Assembly (NCBI RefSeq): GCF_025950085.1
Contig: NZ_JAPDDS010000017.1
Coordinates: 56,223 to 120,222 of the forward strand
DNA length: 64,000 bases
Source: Luteolibacter flavescens
GTDB taxonomy: Bacteria; Verrucomicrobiota; Verrucomicrobiia; Verrucomicrobiales; Akkermansiaceae
Direction: 5' to 3'
Made by a program: the position numbers and the translations under genes. Position 1 is the stretch's first letter. Every line of letters starts with the position of its first letter. Shown piece by piece: positions 52,487 through 62,393 of the stretch. The notes beneath the pieces are model-generated. The model did not search any database, had not been told where the DNA came from, and saw only the letters and a program-made list of their open reading frames with translations.

Positions 52487-52707
52487 AAACACGTTTCACT
52501 GTCCAGCACTGATTGCCCTCGTCTGCGTAAATCCCGAACCTGACACCGAGTTCTCCCCCAGACACTAGCGGGGGCTTTTCCTCCCGCAGATGTTCAAGGT
52601 AAAGGCTGATCGGGGTTGAAGCCTGCGCCCTTCGAGAGCCCGCTTTTTTCGAATTATCTCTCGATTTCAGCACGATCTGAATCTCTCATCCGCCCATCAT
52701 TCCCACC

Positions 52708-54528
52708 ATGTCAATCACCCTACCGCTCAAGCGCTTGATGGCCTGTCTGGCCACCATCTCCGGGATTTGTCTCGCCGATCCCATCGGAGTTGGCGAAGTG
52801 CGCGGCTTCACCCCCGGCATCCACGGTGCGGTGGAGCTCGTCTTCCAATCCGAGGTCGGGAAGCATTACCAGATCCAGATCAGCTCGGACCTGGCCACGT
52901 GGGACAACGAAGGATACTCCGTGAAAGGCACGGGCGGTGAAATCTCCGTGCTCGCCCGCACGCGGAATCTTCCCAATGCCTACTACCGTCTCCGCGACGA
53001 CGGGAGCCCGGACAATGTGGCTCCGCTGGCCTCCGTGACCGCCGGGGCGATCGCAGCAGCAGGTGGCGCACTGGCCGACTTTTCGAATGTGGACGCCACA
53101 ACGGGCCTCGCCGCGCTGGGAGCCCAGAGCAATCGCGTGACCGTCCTGGAGCGCTTCGGCCGCTTGCCGGAGGGAACCGTCATCGGTCCCGGCCATACTC
53201 CCGAGATCGGCGAAGGCTGGCGCTGGCACCACCTCGGAGGATCGGCCAAGCCCTATATCGAAAACGGGGCCCTGCGTGCGGTACCGGGCTCGGTCTATTA
53301 TCTCGGGAGATCCGTTGACGAGGGGATCACATCGCTGTCCACCGTGATCGAGTGGCGTCCGTCGGCCTCGTATCCATCCGGCCTGTGGACCAATGGCTTC
53401 ACCATCGGGCTCGCCCCGAGCAACATGATCAATGAAGACGGACGCCCGGTGACCCTCCCGGTTGACATGCTGCACCTTCGTTTCGATCGCAGTGGCATCG
53501 CCGCTTTCGAACTGGGAAATGGAGGCGTCAATTTCACCCCGGTCGTGGCCGAAGGAGCTACGAGGAACTATGTGAACTGGGGACCCACCAATCAGTTCTG
53601 GATGCAATTCCAGCGGCAATACCTGCTCAACATCGAACTCGACACGGTGAAGCACGAGTGCCGTATCACCGCGCTTGGCAAGACGTGGAAATTCTCCCAC
53701 CCCCGCATCGGTGCCAGCGGGCCATATACCGACTTCTTCCTTGAGGGAGGTGGGGATACCCAGGGGGCCGCCACTTATGATGGCTACGTAGCCGTGCATT
53801 CGGCATGGGTGAATTCTCCGCAGTTGGACCAGACACCGGGCCTGGGGGTCATGCCTTACAACGACGCCCTCGCATCACTCTCGACTGGTGCCATCGGGCA
53901 ACTCCTGATGACCCAGCTCAAGCTGCCGGGCGCGGTTTCAGGCGTGGTGGCCGGTGAGCAAAACTCTGACCGCCTGGTCGTCGGTGGCGATGCTTACATC
54001 CATGGCAAGCTGTCCGCCAACACCGGCAATGGTCGCGGGCGAGTACCTGTGATGATCCAGACGCTGTCGAATACGTGGGCACCTTCTTCCGGAGGGGCGG
54101 CGAGCGGCGGCACCGGTGCGCCACTGGTCTCCACGGCATCACAGATCGACGGTGCGATGCTTCAATTCTACGACACCTACCTCCCGAACAACGGCGACAG
54201 CATCACCTACGAGATCAGAGGAAAATTCGGTGCGAACGGCAACACGAAGCGTCTCCGCATTGAGTCCGCCGGGATCGGTTACTGGTTTGATTCGGGCAGC
54301 TTGACGGAAAATGGAACGTCATTCGTCCTTCGGGTCACACGCACGAAGACTTCCAGTTCCAGTCACGTGCTTGACGGGGAATTCCTGACCTCGGATGCGA
54401 AGGTCATCATGGGATCAAGCCATAATCCCGGAGGCGCGACGAATGCCGTGCTGCGCATCTCGGGCACGGCAGCAGGTGATGTGACGGTGCACTCGATCGT
54501 GGGAATCTACCATCCATCCGGGATCTGA
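52708..54528 (+). CDS. large secreted hypothetical protein (606 aa)
   Basis: An exported protein with signal peptide (MACLATISGICLA). The first domain after it (GVGEVRGFTPGIHGAVEL, HYQIQISSDLATWDNEG) resembles a fibronectin-like or BACON-type beta domain seen in secreted Verrucomicrobiota proteins. The middle contains GAIAAAGGALADFSNVDAT, PEIGEGWRWHHLGGSAK and a GGVNFTPVVAE stretch, and the end has GGDAYIHGKLSANTGNG and a final GTAAGDVTVHSIVGIYH, resembling concanavalin-like or tail-fibre-like folds. No catalytic motif. It is isolated from neighbours on both sides. Confidence 0.7.
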   Translation: MSITLPLKRLMACLATISGICLADPIGVGEVRGFTPGIHGAVELVFQSEVGKHYQIQISSDLATWDNEGYSVKGTGGEISVLARTRNLPNAYYRLRDDGSPDNVAPLASVTAGAIAAAGGALADFSNVDATTGLAALGAQSNRVTVLERFGRLPEGTVIGPGHTPEIGEGWRWHHLGGSAKPYIENGALRAVPGSVYYLGRSVDEGITSLSTVIEWRPSASYPSGLWTNGFTIGLAPSNMINEDGRPVTLPVDMLHLRFDRSGIAAFELGNGGVNFTPVVAEGATRNYVNWGPTNQFWMQFQRQYLLNIELDTVKHECRITALGKTWKFSHPRIGASGPYTDFFLEGGGDTQGAATYDGYVAVHSAWVNSPQLDQTPGLGVMPYNDALASLSTGAIGQLLMTQLKLPGAVSGVVAGEQNSDRLVVGGDAYIHGKLSANTGNGRGRVPVMIQTLSNTWAPSSGGAASGGTGAPLVSTASQIDGAMLQFYDTYLPNNGDSITYEIRGKFGANGNTKRLRIESAGIGYWFDSGSLTENGTSFVLRVTRTKTSSSSHVLDGEFLTSDAKVIMGSSHNPGGATNAVLRISGTAAGDVTVHSIVGIYHPSGI

Positions 54529-54602
54529 ACTCATGGTGCGTGGCAGTCCGGGCGCAGTGGCCACGGGAGCGGTGCGACCCGCGCCCGTGACCGCCAGATA
54601 TC

Positions 54603-56834
54603 TCACACATCCTCGTCCGGCATTTCCGCGATCAGCTTTTCCAAGGTGATCGGGTAGTCCCGCACCCGGACGCCGGTGGCATTGTAAATAGCATTCGCGA
54701 CCGCGGCAGAGACTCCGCAAATTCCCAGTTCCCCGACGCCCTTTGCCTTCATCGGCGTGGACCGCGGGTCAGTCTCGTCCAGGAAGATCACCTCCTGGTG
54801 AGGGATGTCCGCATGGACGGGTACCTCGTAGCTGGCGAGGTCGTGATTCACGAAGAAGCCCTGCTTCTTGTCCACGGCGCATGCCTCCATCAGCGCGCCA
54901 CCCACGCCCATGACCATGGCCCCGATCATCTGGCTGCGCGCGGCCTTCGGATTTAGAATCCGGCCCGCGGAGCAGACCGCGAGCATGCGGCGCACGCGCG
55001 TCTCACCCGTGGCGATGTCCACGGCTGCCTCGACGAAGTGCGAACCGAAGGTCGACTGCTGCTGATCGTTGGAAATCGCGTCGTTGTATTCGATGCTATC
55101 CTCTGCCACGAGCCCGGCATTCCCCGCGACGTCACCGATGAGGATGCGGTGCTCCCCGGAGATGATGCGTCCGTCGCTGAAGTCCGCCACCGCGGGATCG
55201 AAGCCCAGCTTCGTCGCCAGCATCCCGCGGAGCTTCATGCAGGCGGCATAGACACCCGCAGTGGAATTCGCCGCACCCCACTGGCCGCCCGATCCGGCTG
55301 AGGCGGGGAAGCTCGAGTCGCCCAGCTTCACGACCACCTTGTCCAGCGCCACGCCCATCGTCTCTGCCGCGGTCTGCGCGACGATCGTGTAAGTGCCGGT
55401 GCCGATGTCCGTCATGTCCGTCTCCACGGTCACGATGCCTTTCCCATCAAGCCTGACACGCGCGGCCGATGGCCTCAGCAGGTTGTTCCGGAATGCCGCC
55501 GCGACACCGAGGCCGATCCGCCAGCGTCCTTCGCGAACCGTGCCCGGCTTCGCCTGGCGCTTGTCCCATCCAAAGCTCTTCGCCCCCTGGCGAAGGCACT
55601 CGACCAGCGCTCGATGGGAAAACGGGCGACCCGGTTTTTCGGGGTCCTCCATCGTGTCGTTGATCACGCGGAATTCCACGGGGTCCATCCCGAGCTTCTC
55701 CGCCATCTCATCCATCGCGATCTCCAGCGCCATCAGCCCCGGAGCCTCGCCGGGTGCCCGCATCGAGTCGCCCTCCGGCAGATCCAGATCGAGCTTCCGC
55801 AAGGCGATGAAGCGATGCGGCGCCGCGTAGAGCAACCGCGTCTGCGCGACGGAATTCTCCGGCCTGCCACCCGGGAGATTGCCGGACCATCCTTCATGGG
55901 CGATCGAGGTCAGCTTCCCGTCACGGGTCGACCCCAGGCGGATGCGCTGCACAGTGGCGGCGCGATGCCCGGTATTGTTCATGATGTGGGCACGTTCCAG
56001 CGCGAGCTTCACCGGCCTGCGAGCCAGTCGGGCACCGAGCGCCGCGAAAAGGATGTCGCTGCGAATGCGCAGCTTCGCCCCGAAGCCACCGCCGATGTAA
56101 GGCGAGATCACACGGAGCTTCGCGGGAGGAATCCGCAGCGTCTCCGACAAATCCCGCACCGCCCAAGCAACCATCTGCGTGGACGTCCACACAGTGAGTT
56201 CATCGCCATCCCACGCCGCGATGGTCGCATGCGGCTCCATCATCGCGTGGCTGTGGTCCGGCGTGCTGTAGGTCGCATCCAGCGTGACCGGTGCCTCAGC
56301 GAATGCCGCGTCAAAGTCCCCCGTGCGATAGACCGGCGGCGGCCCGCCACCCGGTGGCGGCGCGGGCTCCTTCCCCGCGTCCTGCTTGATCTGCTCGGCG
56401 AGGTCAAAGCGGCCCTCCGCCTTCTCGTAGTCCACCTTGATCAAGCGCGATGCAGATCTCGCCTGCTCGTAGGTCTCGGCGACGACGAGCGCCACGGACT
56501 GGTGATAGTGCTCCACCTCCGGTCCGGCCAAAAGCTTGGCGACATTCTGGATCATCTTCGCCTTGGCCAGTTGGCCGGCATTTTCCGACGTGACGATGGT
56601 GATGACCCCGGGCGCCGCCTTGGCTGCGTCGATGTCGATGCGGAGGATCTTACCCTTCGCGATCGCGCTGCCGAGCAGGTAGCCGTAGGCTTGGTTCTTC
56701 GCCACATCATGCCGCTCGTAGGCGTATGGGGCCTTGCCAGTGACCTTGAGTGGGCCTTCGATCCGGTCGGTCGCCTTGCCCACCACCTTCAGCCGGTCGA
56801 TGGGATTGATCCCTGCGGGTGCGTCGAATTTCAT
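54603..56834 (-). CDS. paoC: xanthine dehydrogenase family molybdopterin-binding subunit
   Basis: A 743-residue molybdenum-cofactor subunit, close to the length of PaoC of E. coli. N-terminal [20 protein letters not shown], then [13 protein letters not shown] (about 250), [14 protein letters not shown] and the C-terminal [20 protein letters not shown] with the Glu that acts as catalytic base. It oxidises aldehydes, in PaoABC-type enzymes aromatic aldehydes to acids. Starts in an ATGA overlap with the FAD subunit gene. No sign of a signal peptide, so it is expected to be carried by the Tat-signalled small subunit. Confidence 0.88.
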   Translation of the reverse strand: MKFDAPAGINPIDRLKVVGKATDRIEGPLKVTGKAPYAYERHDVAKNQAYGYLLGSAIAKGKILRIDIDAAKAAPGVITIVTSENAGQLAKAKMIQNVAKLLAGPEVEHYHQSVALVVAETYEQARSASRLIKVDYEKAEGRFDLAEQIKQDAGKEPAPPPGGGPPPVYRTGDFDAAFAEAPVTLDATYSTPDHSHAMMEPHATIAAWDGDELTVWTSTQMVAWAVRDLSETLRIPPAKLRVISPYIGGGFGAKLRIRSDILFAALGARLARRPVKLALERAHIMNNTGHRAATVQRIRLGSTRDGKLTSIAHEGWSGNLPGGRPENSVAQTRLLYAAPHRFIALRKLDLDLPEGDSMRAPGEAPGLMALEIAMDEMAEKLGMDPVEFRVINDTMEDPEKPGRPFSHRALVECLRQGAKSFGWDKRQAKPGTVREGRWRIGLGVAAAFRNNLLRPSAARVRLDGKGIVTVETDMTDIGTGTYTIVAQTAAETMGVALDKVVVKLGDSSFPASAGSGGQWGAANSTAGVYAACMKLRGMLATKLGFDPAVADFSDGRIISGEHRILIGDVAGNAGLVAEDSIEYNDAISNDQQQSTFGSHFVEAAVDIATGETRVRRMLAVCSAGRILNPKAARSQMIGAMVMGVGGALMEACAVDKKQGFFVNHDLASYEVPVHADIPHQEVIFLDETDPRSTPMKAKGVGELGICGVSAAVANAIYNATGVRVRDYPITLEKLIAEMPDEDV

Positions 56835-57790
56835 GACTGTGCTTGTTTTGCTTCGGCTAGGACGGACCGCAGCGTCCGCTCGACCAGTTTCACCTTGAAC
56901 TCATTTTCCGGCGTCGGCCTGGCACCGGCCAGCAGCACCTCGACGACTGCCTTCGCCCCCTTCGGCAGCAGCGCCTCCGCAGCTTCCACACGCCACGGGC
57001 GATGCGCCACGCCGCCCAGCGCGACGCGACCGCTGCCGTCCTTCTGAATCACCGCGGCGACGGAAATGAGTGCGAACGCAAATGAAGCGCGGTCCCGCAC
57101 CTTCCTATAAAGATGCACGCCCCCAAGCGGCGGAGGTAGCACCACCGCAGTGATGAGTTCCCCGGCAGCCAGTATCGTATCGGTCTGCGGCGCATCTCCG
57201 GGCAGACGGTGGAAGTCGGCGATGGGGATGGTCCGCGTGGAGCCGTCCGGCCGTATCGTCTCGACCTCCGCATCCAGCAGGCGCATGGCGACGGCCATGT
57301 CGCTCGGGTGCGTGGCGATGCAGCTTTCGCTCGCACCGATGATGGCGTGCTGGCGGTTGTAGCCGTCCCTGGCTCCGCAACCGCTGCCGGGCTCCCGCTT
57401 GTTACAGGCCTGATAGGAGTCGTAGAAATAAGGGCAACGGGTGCGCTGGAGCAGGTTCCCGGCGGTCGTCGCCATGTTCCGCAATTGCCCGGTGGCCCCT
57501 GCAACCAGCGCGCGCGTCAACACGCCATAGTCGCGGCGGATCGTCTCATGCGCGGCGAGGTCGGTATTCCTCACCAGCGCTCCGATGCGCAGGCCGCCCG
57601 AGGGGAGCTTCTCGATCTTGTCGAACTCCAGGCCATTCACATCGATGAGATGAGGCGGTGCCTCGATCTCTAGCTTCATCAGGTCGAGGAGATTCGTCCC
57701 ACCCGCGACGAACTTCGCTCCGGGATGGCTCGCCGCGGAAGCCGCAGCCTCGGCCGCAGTGCGCGGCTTCTCGTAGGTGAAGGCTTTCAT
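56831..57790 (-). CDS. paoB: FAD-binding subunit of molybdenum aldehyde oxidoreductase
   Basis: A 319-residue FAD-binding subunit of the CoxM/PaoB type. It reads [18 protein letters not shown] (FAD-binding loop), and [21 protein letters not shown] with an inserted Cys-rich stretch ([16 protein letters not shown]) and [10 protein letters not shown], which in PaoB binds an extra [4Fe-4S] cluster. It links the iron-sulfur and molybdenum subunits by electron transfer. Overlaps with both neighbours (ATGA) show it is translated as one operon of three. Confidence 0.88.
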   Translation of the reverse strand: MKAFTYEKPRTAAEAAASAASHPGAKFVAGGTNLLDLMKLEIEAPPHLIDVNGLEFDKIEKLPSGGLRIGALVRNTDLAAHETIRRDYGVLTRALVAGATGQLRNMATTAGNLLQRTRCPYFYDSYQACNKREPGSGCGARDGYNRQHAIIGASESCIATHPSDMAVAMRLLDAEVETIRPDGSTRTIPIADFHRLPGDAPQTDTILAAGELITAVVLPPPLGGVHLYRKVRDRASFAFALISVAAVIQKDGSGRVALGGVAHRPWRVEAAEALLPKGAKAVVEVLLAGARPTPENEFKVKLVERTLRSVLAEAKQAQS

Positions 57791-58434
57791 TTCACACCTC
57801 CCGCCACTTCCTGGATCGCATCCATGATATTCGAGTAGGCACCGCAGCGGCAGAGATTCCCGCTCATGCGTTCGCGGATTTCACCTTGGGTCAGCTCCGG
57901 CGGCTTCGTCAGATCGCTTGTCGCATGGCTGGGGATGCCGGCCTTGATCTCGCCGAGCACGGAGACCGCGGAGCAGATCTGTCCGGAAGTGCAATAGCCG
58001 CATTGGAAGCCATCGTGCTTGATGAAGGCCGCCTGCATCGGATGCAGATCCTCCGGAGTACCGAGGCCCTCGATGGTCGTGATCTCGCTGCCCTCGTGCA
58101 TCACCGCGAGGGTGAGGCAGGAGGCGATGCGACGTCCGCCCACCATCACCGTGCAGGCACCGCATTGCCCCTGGTCGCAGCCCTTCTTGCTGCCGGTAAG
58201 TTCCAAGTGCTCGCGCAGCGCATCCAGCAGCGTCGTCCGTCGGTCCAGCTCCAGCTCGCGGGCCTCGCCATTCACCTTGAAGGAAACCTTTGCCATCAGC
58301 GAGGGATCACTGGCCGGAACCTTCACCGCGTCCTGCGCGCGGGCCTTTGGAGGCAGCAGCGTCGCCGCCGTCACGGCCGTGCCGGTGATCAGGAAATCCC
58401 GCCTGTTGAAGTCGTGGTCATCTCTCGCTTTCAT
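57787..58434 (-). CDS. paoA: Tat-exported [2Fe-2S] subunit of aldehyde oxidoreductase
   Basis: A 215-residue iron-sulfur subunit. The N-terminus [18 protein letters not shown] is a twin-arginine signal, which would carry the assembled heterotrimer to the periplasm. The plant-type cluster binds [16 protein letters not shown], and the second cluster binds [11 protein letters not shown] and [10 protein letters not shown]. Start at 58434 gives [12 protein letters not shown]. First gene of the paoABC-like operon, divergent from mqo. The Mo cofactor insertion chaperone (paoD-like) is not adjacent. Confidence 0.9.
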   Translation of the reverse strand: MKARDDHDFNRRDFLITGTAVTAATLLPPKARAQDAVKVPASDPSLMAKVSFKVNGEARELELDRRTTLLDALREHLELTGSKKGCDQGQCGACTVMVGGRRIASCLTLAVMHEGSEITTIEGLGTPEDLHPMQAAFIKHDGFQCGYCTSGQICSAVSVLGEIKAGIPSHATSDLTKPPELTQGEIRERMSGNLCRCGAYSNIMDAIQEVAGGVK

Positions 58435-58760
58435 GGTTCGTCGCAGTGGTTTTCCCCGCCTCCGGGAGTCCGGTTCGCAAGGGTCGACGCTACCACCGAT
58501 GCCCGGCCTCGCAATCGGTCGCTTGCTCCGGATGTCCCAATATTGCTGCATTCCGGACGGGAATAAACCGCGCCCGGGAGCCTCCCCGGATCAGGCCTCA
58601 GCGCACCCTTTCAAACAGCGCGTCGATGCCCGGAATCGCGCCCTCCATTCGCGTCGCGAGGCCATTTGACGCTTCATTGTGAAAAATTGGCGCGGAAGGC
58701 GCTCGACCGGGGATTGCCAAGAGGCCGGAGGCCACGTATCCGGCCGCTCCGAATTTTCCC
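58435..58760. other. divergent intergenic region between paoA and mqo
   Basis: A 326-base gap that must hold promoters for both divergent genes. A TTGACG hexamer near 58668 and an AAAAATT stretch downstream look weakly promoter-like for mqo, but no convincing -10 element at proper spacing was found. No gene or repeat was recognised. Confidence 0.4.
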
Positions 58761-60254
58761 ATGAAGCGCGTAGAAACCATGGCAGAAGCCGACGTCGTCC
58801 TGATCGGCGGCGGCATCATGAGCGCCACCCTCGGCGTCCTGCTCCACGAACTCGACCCCACGCTGAAGATCCAGATCGTGGAAGCCCTCGCGGAAGTGGC
58901 CAAGGAGAGCTCGAACCCGTGGAACAACGCTGGCACCGGCCACGCCGCGCTCTGCGAGCTGAACTACACGAAGGAAAAGGCGGACGGCTCCGTGGAAATC
59001 TCGAAGGCGCTCGAGATCAACGAGGCATTCGAGCTTTCCAAGCAATTCTGGGCCTACCTCGTCGAGCGCGGCGTGCTGCCGGCCCCGGAGGGCTTCATCA
59101 CGCCCGTGCCGCACATGAGCTTCGTCATCGGGAAGGAAAACCAGACCTACCTGAAGCGCCGCCACGAGACGATGGCGAGCCACCATTTCTTCGATGAAAT
59201 GGAGTATTCCGAGGACCACTCGGTCATCCGGAAGTGGGCTCCGCTCCTTCTCGAAGGCCGCCGCCCGTCCGAGCCTCTCGCCGCCACCCGCGCCGCCGGG
59301 GGCACGGACGTGAATTTCGGCGCACTGACCCAGTCGCTGGTCGATCACCTCGCATCAAAGGACGTGGTAAGGATCGCCACCCACCACCAGGTGCGCGACA
59401 TCAAGCGCAAGCGCGACGGCCGCTGGCACCTCACCGTCCGGAACCTTTCCAAGAACATCAACCGCAGCATCGCCGCGCCCTTCGTCTTCGTCGGTGCCGG
59501 TGGTGCCTCGCTGCCGCTGCTCCAGAAGTCCGGCATCCCTGAGGGCAAGGGCTTCGGCGGCTTCCCGGTGAGCGGGCAATTCCTCATCTGCGACGACGCC
59601 GCGATCGTGGAGCGCCATCATGCCAAGGTCTATGGCAAGGCCGCCGTGGGCGCGCCGCCGATGTCCGTGCCGCACCTGGATACCCGGGTAATCGATGGCA
59701 AGAACACGCTGCTCTTCGGACCCTTCGCCGGCTTCTCGCCGAAATTCCTGAAGTCCGGCTCGATCTTCGACCTGCCAGGCTCCGTGCGCCTGTCAAACCT
59801 GGTGCCGATGCTCGCTGTGGGTAAGGACAACATCGACCTGACCCGCTACCTCATCGAGCAGGTCATGCAGAGCCCGCAGGATCGCCTGGACGCGCTGAAG
59901 GAATTCTTCCCCGCGGCGGAGCTGGGTGACTGGCGTCTCCTCACCGCCGGCCAGCGCGTGCAGATCATCAAGCAGGATGCGGACAAGGGTGGCGTGCTCC
60001 AGTTTGGCACCGAGATCGTCGCCTCCGCGGACGGCTCCATTGCCGCGCTGCTCGGTGCCTCGCCGGGTGCCTCCACCGCGGTGGACGTGATGCTGGACAT
60101 CCTCGGCAAGTGCTTCTCGAAGCGCCTGCCCTCGTGGAAGGACCGCCTCGAAAAGATGATCCCCTCCTACGGCAAGAGCCTGCGCGACGATCCTGCGCTC
60201 TACCGCAAGGTCCGCGAAAAGGCGGACCGCCAGCTCGGCCTGGCGGGAAACTAG
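58761..60254 (+). CDS. mqo: malate:quinone oxidoreductase
   Basis: A 497-residue peripheral membrane flavoenzyme that oxidises malate to oxaloacetate and gives electrons to quinone, an alternative to malate dehydrogenase in the TCA cycle. The FAD loop is VVLIGGGIMSATLG at residues 12-25. Further family phrases are NPWNNAGTGHAALCELNYT, MSFVIGKEN, GGTDVNFGALT and GPFAGFSPKFLKSGS. Length is normal for Mqo. ATG at 58779 is an alternative start. No close neighbour of related function, apart from the divergent aldehyde oxidoreductase. Confidence 0.93.
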   Translation: MKRVETMAEADVVLIGGGIMSATLGVLLHELDPTLKIQIVEALAEVAKESSNPWNNAGTGHAALCELNYTKEKADGSVEISKALEINEAFELSKQFWAYLVERGVLPAPEGFITPVPHMSFVIGKENQTYLKRRHETMASHHFFDEMEYSEDHSVIRKWAPLLLEGRRPSEPLAATRAAGGTDVNFGALTQSLVDHLASKDVVRIATHHQVRDIKRKRDGRWHLTVRNLSKNINRSIAAPFVFVGAGGASLPLLQKSGIPEGKGFGGFPVSGQFLICDDAAIVERHHAKVYGKAAVGAPPMSVPHLDTRVIDGKNTLLFGPFAGFSPKFLKSGSIFDLPGSVRLSNLVPMLAVGKDNIDLTRYLIEQVMQSPQDRLDALKEFFPAAELGDWRLLTAGQRVQIIKQDADKGGVLQFGTEIVASADGSIAALLGASPGASTAVDVMLDILGKCFSKRLPSWKDRLEKMIPSYGKSLRDDPALYRKVREKADRQLGLAGN

Positions 60255-60299
60255 GAAGTTGTCGGAACGGGGATTGCGGGATATGCCGCAACCCGACCG

Positions 60300-60650
60300 A
60301 TGAAGACACGTCATCTCTCCCTCCTCCGTCTCGGCCCTATCATTCTGGCCGCTGCCTGCGGTATCACGATCGCGGAGGAGAAGCCGAAGATCACCCTCAG
60401 TCCGGAACTGGCGATCCATGCGCCTGACGTGCCGGATGAGGAGAATGGCATCGTCCGGTTTGAGAAGCGCTTTACCCCGTTCGATCAAACCACCATCGCC
60501 GCGCTTGGAGAGATTGCGGAGCGATTGAGAGAAGGAGTTGCCGTGGAAGATCCGGCACTCTTCGAGAAACTTGAGACAAGCCATCGCCAGGCGCGTGAGT
60601 TGCTGAAAGCTCCCGCCCGGCACCTGAGTAGAAAGGACGTCTCCGAGTAA
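60300..60650 (+). CDS. secreted hypothetical protein, probable N-terminal half of a frameshifted gene
   Basis: A 116-residue frame with signal peptide (GPIILAAACGITIA) followed by a soluble stretch ending KAPARHLSRKDVSE. The frame that continues downstream (60800-61567) stays open upstream to about 60632 and reads protein-like there, ending up in direct continuation of this one. A single-base shift between 60632 and 60650 would give one protein of about 420 residues. It may also be a true short gene. Confidence 0.55.
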   Translation: MKTRHLSLLRLGPIILAAACGITIAEEKPKITLSPELAIHAPDVPDEENGIVRFEKRFTPFDQTTIAALGEIAERLREGVAVEDPALFEKLETSHRQARELLKAPARHLSRKDVSE

Positions 60651-60799
60651 CCACGTGGATACAGGTCTTCAAGGCAGCAGATATTCTTGCCCGCCGCTCC
60701 GCGCTCGGAGGTGACCGCGCCGCCGCACTTGCCTATCGTCGCGACCTGCTGGAGTGGAGCCGTCTCATCCGCCAGAGCCATCCGGACCTGATCCGCTAC

Positions 60800-61567
60800 G
60801 TGATCGGCATCTTCGGATGGAGGATAGCGTTCAATGGAATGCTCTCCGACTGGGAAACCCACCCCGATCAAAAGGCCGGGCTCTCCGAGATCGAAGCTCT
60901 CCTCCGCGAATTCCCGTGCGACTGCTCGGAACTGATCCAAGTCTATCGCCGGGAAGCTCAGTTCTTCTCCGACTCAGGAGGCACGAAGGGCATATTGCAG
61001 GAGATCCCTGTGGACCAGACCTCCGGCTTTCTCCTGCGGGAGCCCTTTGACAAGCTCACCGTCGGTGAATTGCTGGAGCTTCCTTACGATGAGGAAAGCG
61101 AAGTCCGCAGGCGAGAATCGCAGCTACTCGGTAGCATCGAAGCGGTCAGGGAACGGGCACCTCTGGTGAATTGGCCGGGGTTTGTCGTCAAACCGTCCGC
61201 CACTGATCTCGATGCCTATCGCAAGCGACCGAACGGACTTGGAGACTTGTTGGAAGAGCATCCCACCGACATTTATCATGGCGCGCTGACCACAACCTTG
61301 TTTCAGCAGCCAAGCATGGAAACCTGCATCGCCTGGCTCAGGGCGGAGGGAGAGGGAAAGATTTTCACCCAGCATTCCGATGGAGTGGCCGATGACCCGG
61401 TGACGGGAAAGCCCCTGAAGATCGAGCCCGGCAGCAGGAGGATACGGAGCGTGGGAGCCGACTTGGAACTCGCTGATCTCGGCGATCTATCCCCGGATCC
61501 AGGTATCCAGGTCCTCAAGGATGACCGGATCATTAAAGTCCCCTCTTGGCGGAAGGACGGCGACTGA
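60800..61567 (+). CDS. hypothetical protein, probable C-terminal half of a frameshifted gene
   Basis: A 255-residue frame from a GTG start (60800). The coding-like reading continues upstream in the same frame to 60632 without an ATG, GTG or TTG start closer than 60800, so this start may be artificial. The C-terminal stretch DDPVTGKPLKI, RRIRSVGADLE and SPDPGIQVLKDD resembles the ends of secreted Verrucomicrobiota proteins that resemble pseudopilin C-termini. No signal peptide of its own. See the frameshift finding. Confidence 0.6.
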   Translation: MIGIFGWRIAFNGMLSDWETHPDQKAGLSEIEALLREFPCDCSELIQVYRREAQFFSDSGGTKGILQEIPVDQTSGFLLREPFDKLTVGELLELPYDEESEVRRRESQLLGSIEAVRERAPLVNWPGFVVKPSATDLDAYRKRPNGLGDLLEEHPTDIYHGALTTTLFQQPSMETCIAWLRAEGEGKIFTQHSDGVADDPVTGKPLKIEPGSRRIRSVGADLELADLGDLSPDPGIQVLKDDRIIKVPSWRKDGD

Positions 61568-61573
61568 CCGGCG

Positions 61574-62137
61574 TCACCCCAGGATTTCCGCGAGCTTCGC
61601 CTGCAGGGCTGCGAACTCATCATCGCCAAGCACCGGTCTGGCGACGGGGAGCGAACCCTCCGGAGGCGCGGGCAGGGTCACCCAACTACGACAACCGCCG
61701 TACTTTGCCTCGTAGGGGAATTCCCACGGCTGCGCGAGTTCGCCGACCCGGACGAGCGCGATGTGGATGCTCCCGCTCGCCATGCCCTTGCCTTCCCAAT
61801 CGAAGCGCTGGCGGATCGTCTCCTCCGTCCAGATGTGCAGCGGCTCCAGCGCGGCGACCTGGTCCCAGCTTGTGAGTGTTTTTGCCCACAGGGCCTCGGC
61901 ATGGTGGGTGATGGTGACGGTCTCACCGGCGACCCACTCCGGCTTCGCGACGACGGAGCCCTCCCGGACGAACTGGTCCTGATTGTGGAAGCGCGTTGGA
62001 AACAGGAAGAAATTCTCCTCCGCGAAGGAGAAACCGGCACGCCCCTCATGAATGCCGCCCTTCCGCAGAATGATCGCCTGCCGTCCGCTCGCGAGCGCGT
62101 CGCACACCACCTGCCATTCCTTGAAGCCGCTTGCCAT
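61574..62137 (-). CDS. DUF1802 family protein
   Basis: A 187-residue protein matching DUF1802: FKEWQVVCDALASGRQAIILRKGGIHEGRAGFSFAEENFFLFPTRFHNQ at the N-terminus is the hallmark, then EEEAHITHHAE-type WVAGETVTITHHAEALWAKTL. No membrane segment or signal peptide. Members are of unknown function; from the hallmark one may suspect a nucleic-acid or nuclease-related role but nothing shows it here. The start at 62137 gives MASGFKEW; an open frame 37 codons upstream is not conserved-looking. Confidence 0.82.
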   Translation of the reverse strand: MASGFKEWQVVCDALASGRQAIILRKGGIHEGRAGFSFAEENFFLFPTRFHNQDQFVREGSVVAKPEWVAGETVTITHHAEALWAKTLTSWDQVAALEPLHIWTEETIRQRFDWEGKGMASGSIHIALVRVGELAQPWEFPYEAKYGGCRSWVTLPAPPEGSLPVARPVLGDDEFAALQAKLAEILG

Positions 62138-62209
62138 GCCGCGGAGGTAGCGTGGAGCAAGGCCGCGCTCAATTGAAAATACCCGGGTGCGTCGCCTCAA
62201 GATCGTGGT

Positions 62210-62228
62210 CCGCACGCTCCGCGTGCGG
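62210..62228. repeat. short palindromic REP-like element
   Basis: A 7-base perfect inverted repeat (62210-62216 and 62222-62228) with a CTCCG loop, in the gap upstream of the DUF1802 gene. Its form resembles the hairpins of the element at 1719-1942. Confidence 0.5.
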
Positions 62229-62393
62229 TTCACCGGTCGGGGAGCCACTCCGCGATGCTTGCCATCTCTTCACCGAGCCATGGGGTAACTGGTGATGTCC
62301 GCCTTCACCTCGCTTCAACCGCGCGCGGAGCGATGCGAACCACGATTTCGCACCAACTCAATTTCAAGGCTCTCGACTCCCGCCAGTGCTCTT

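Noticed and set aside
52015..52560. Classical BlaI TACA-N9-TGTA operator.
   Set aside because: No such motif was found; only the 14-base palindrome at 52473-52486 is present.
55614..57047. A 477-codon plus-strand open frame over the paoB and paoC genes.
   Set aside because: Antisense shadow of a well-conserved operon, with no signal peptide or motifs.
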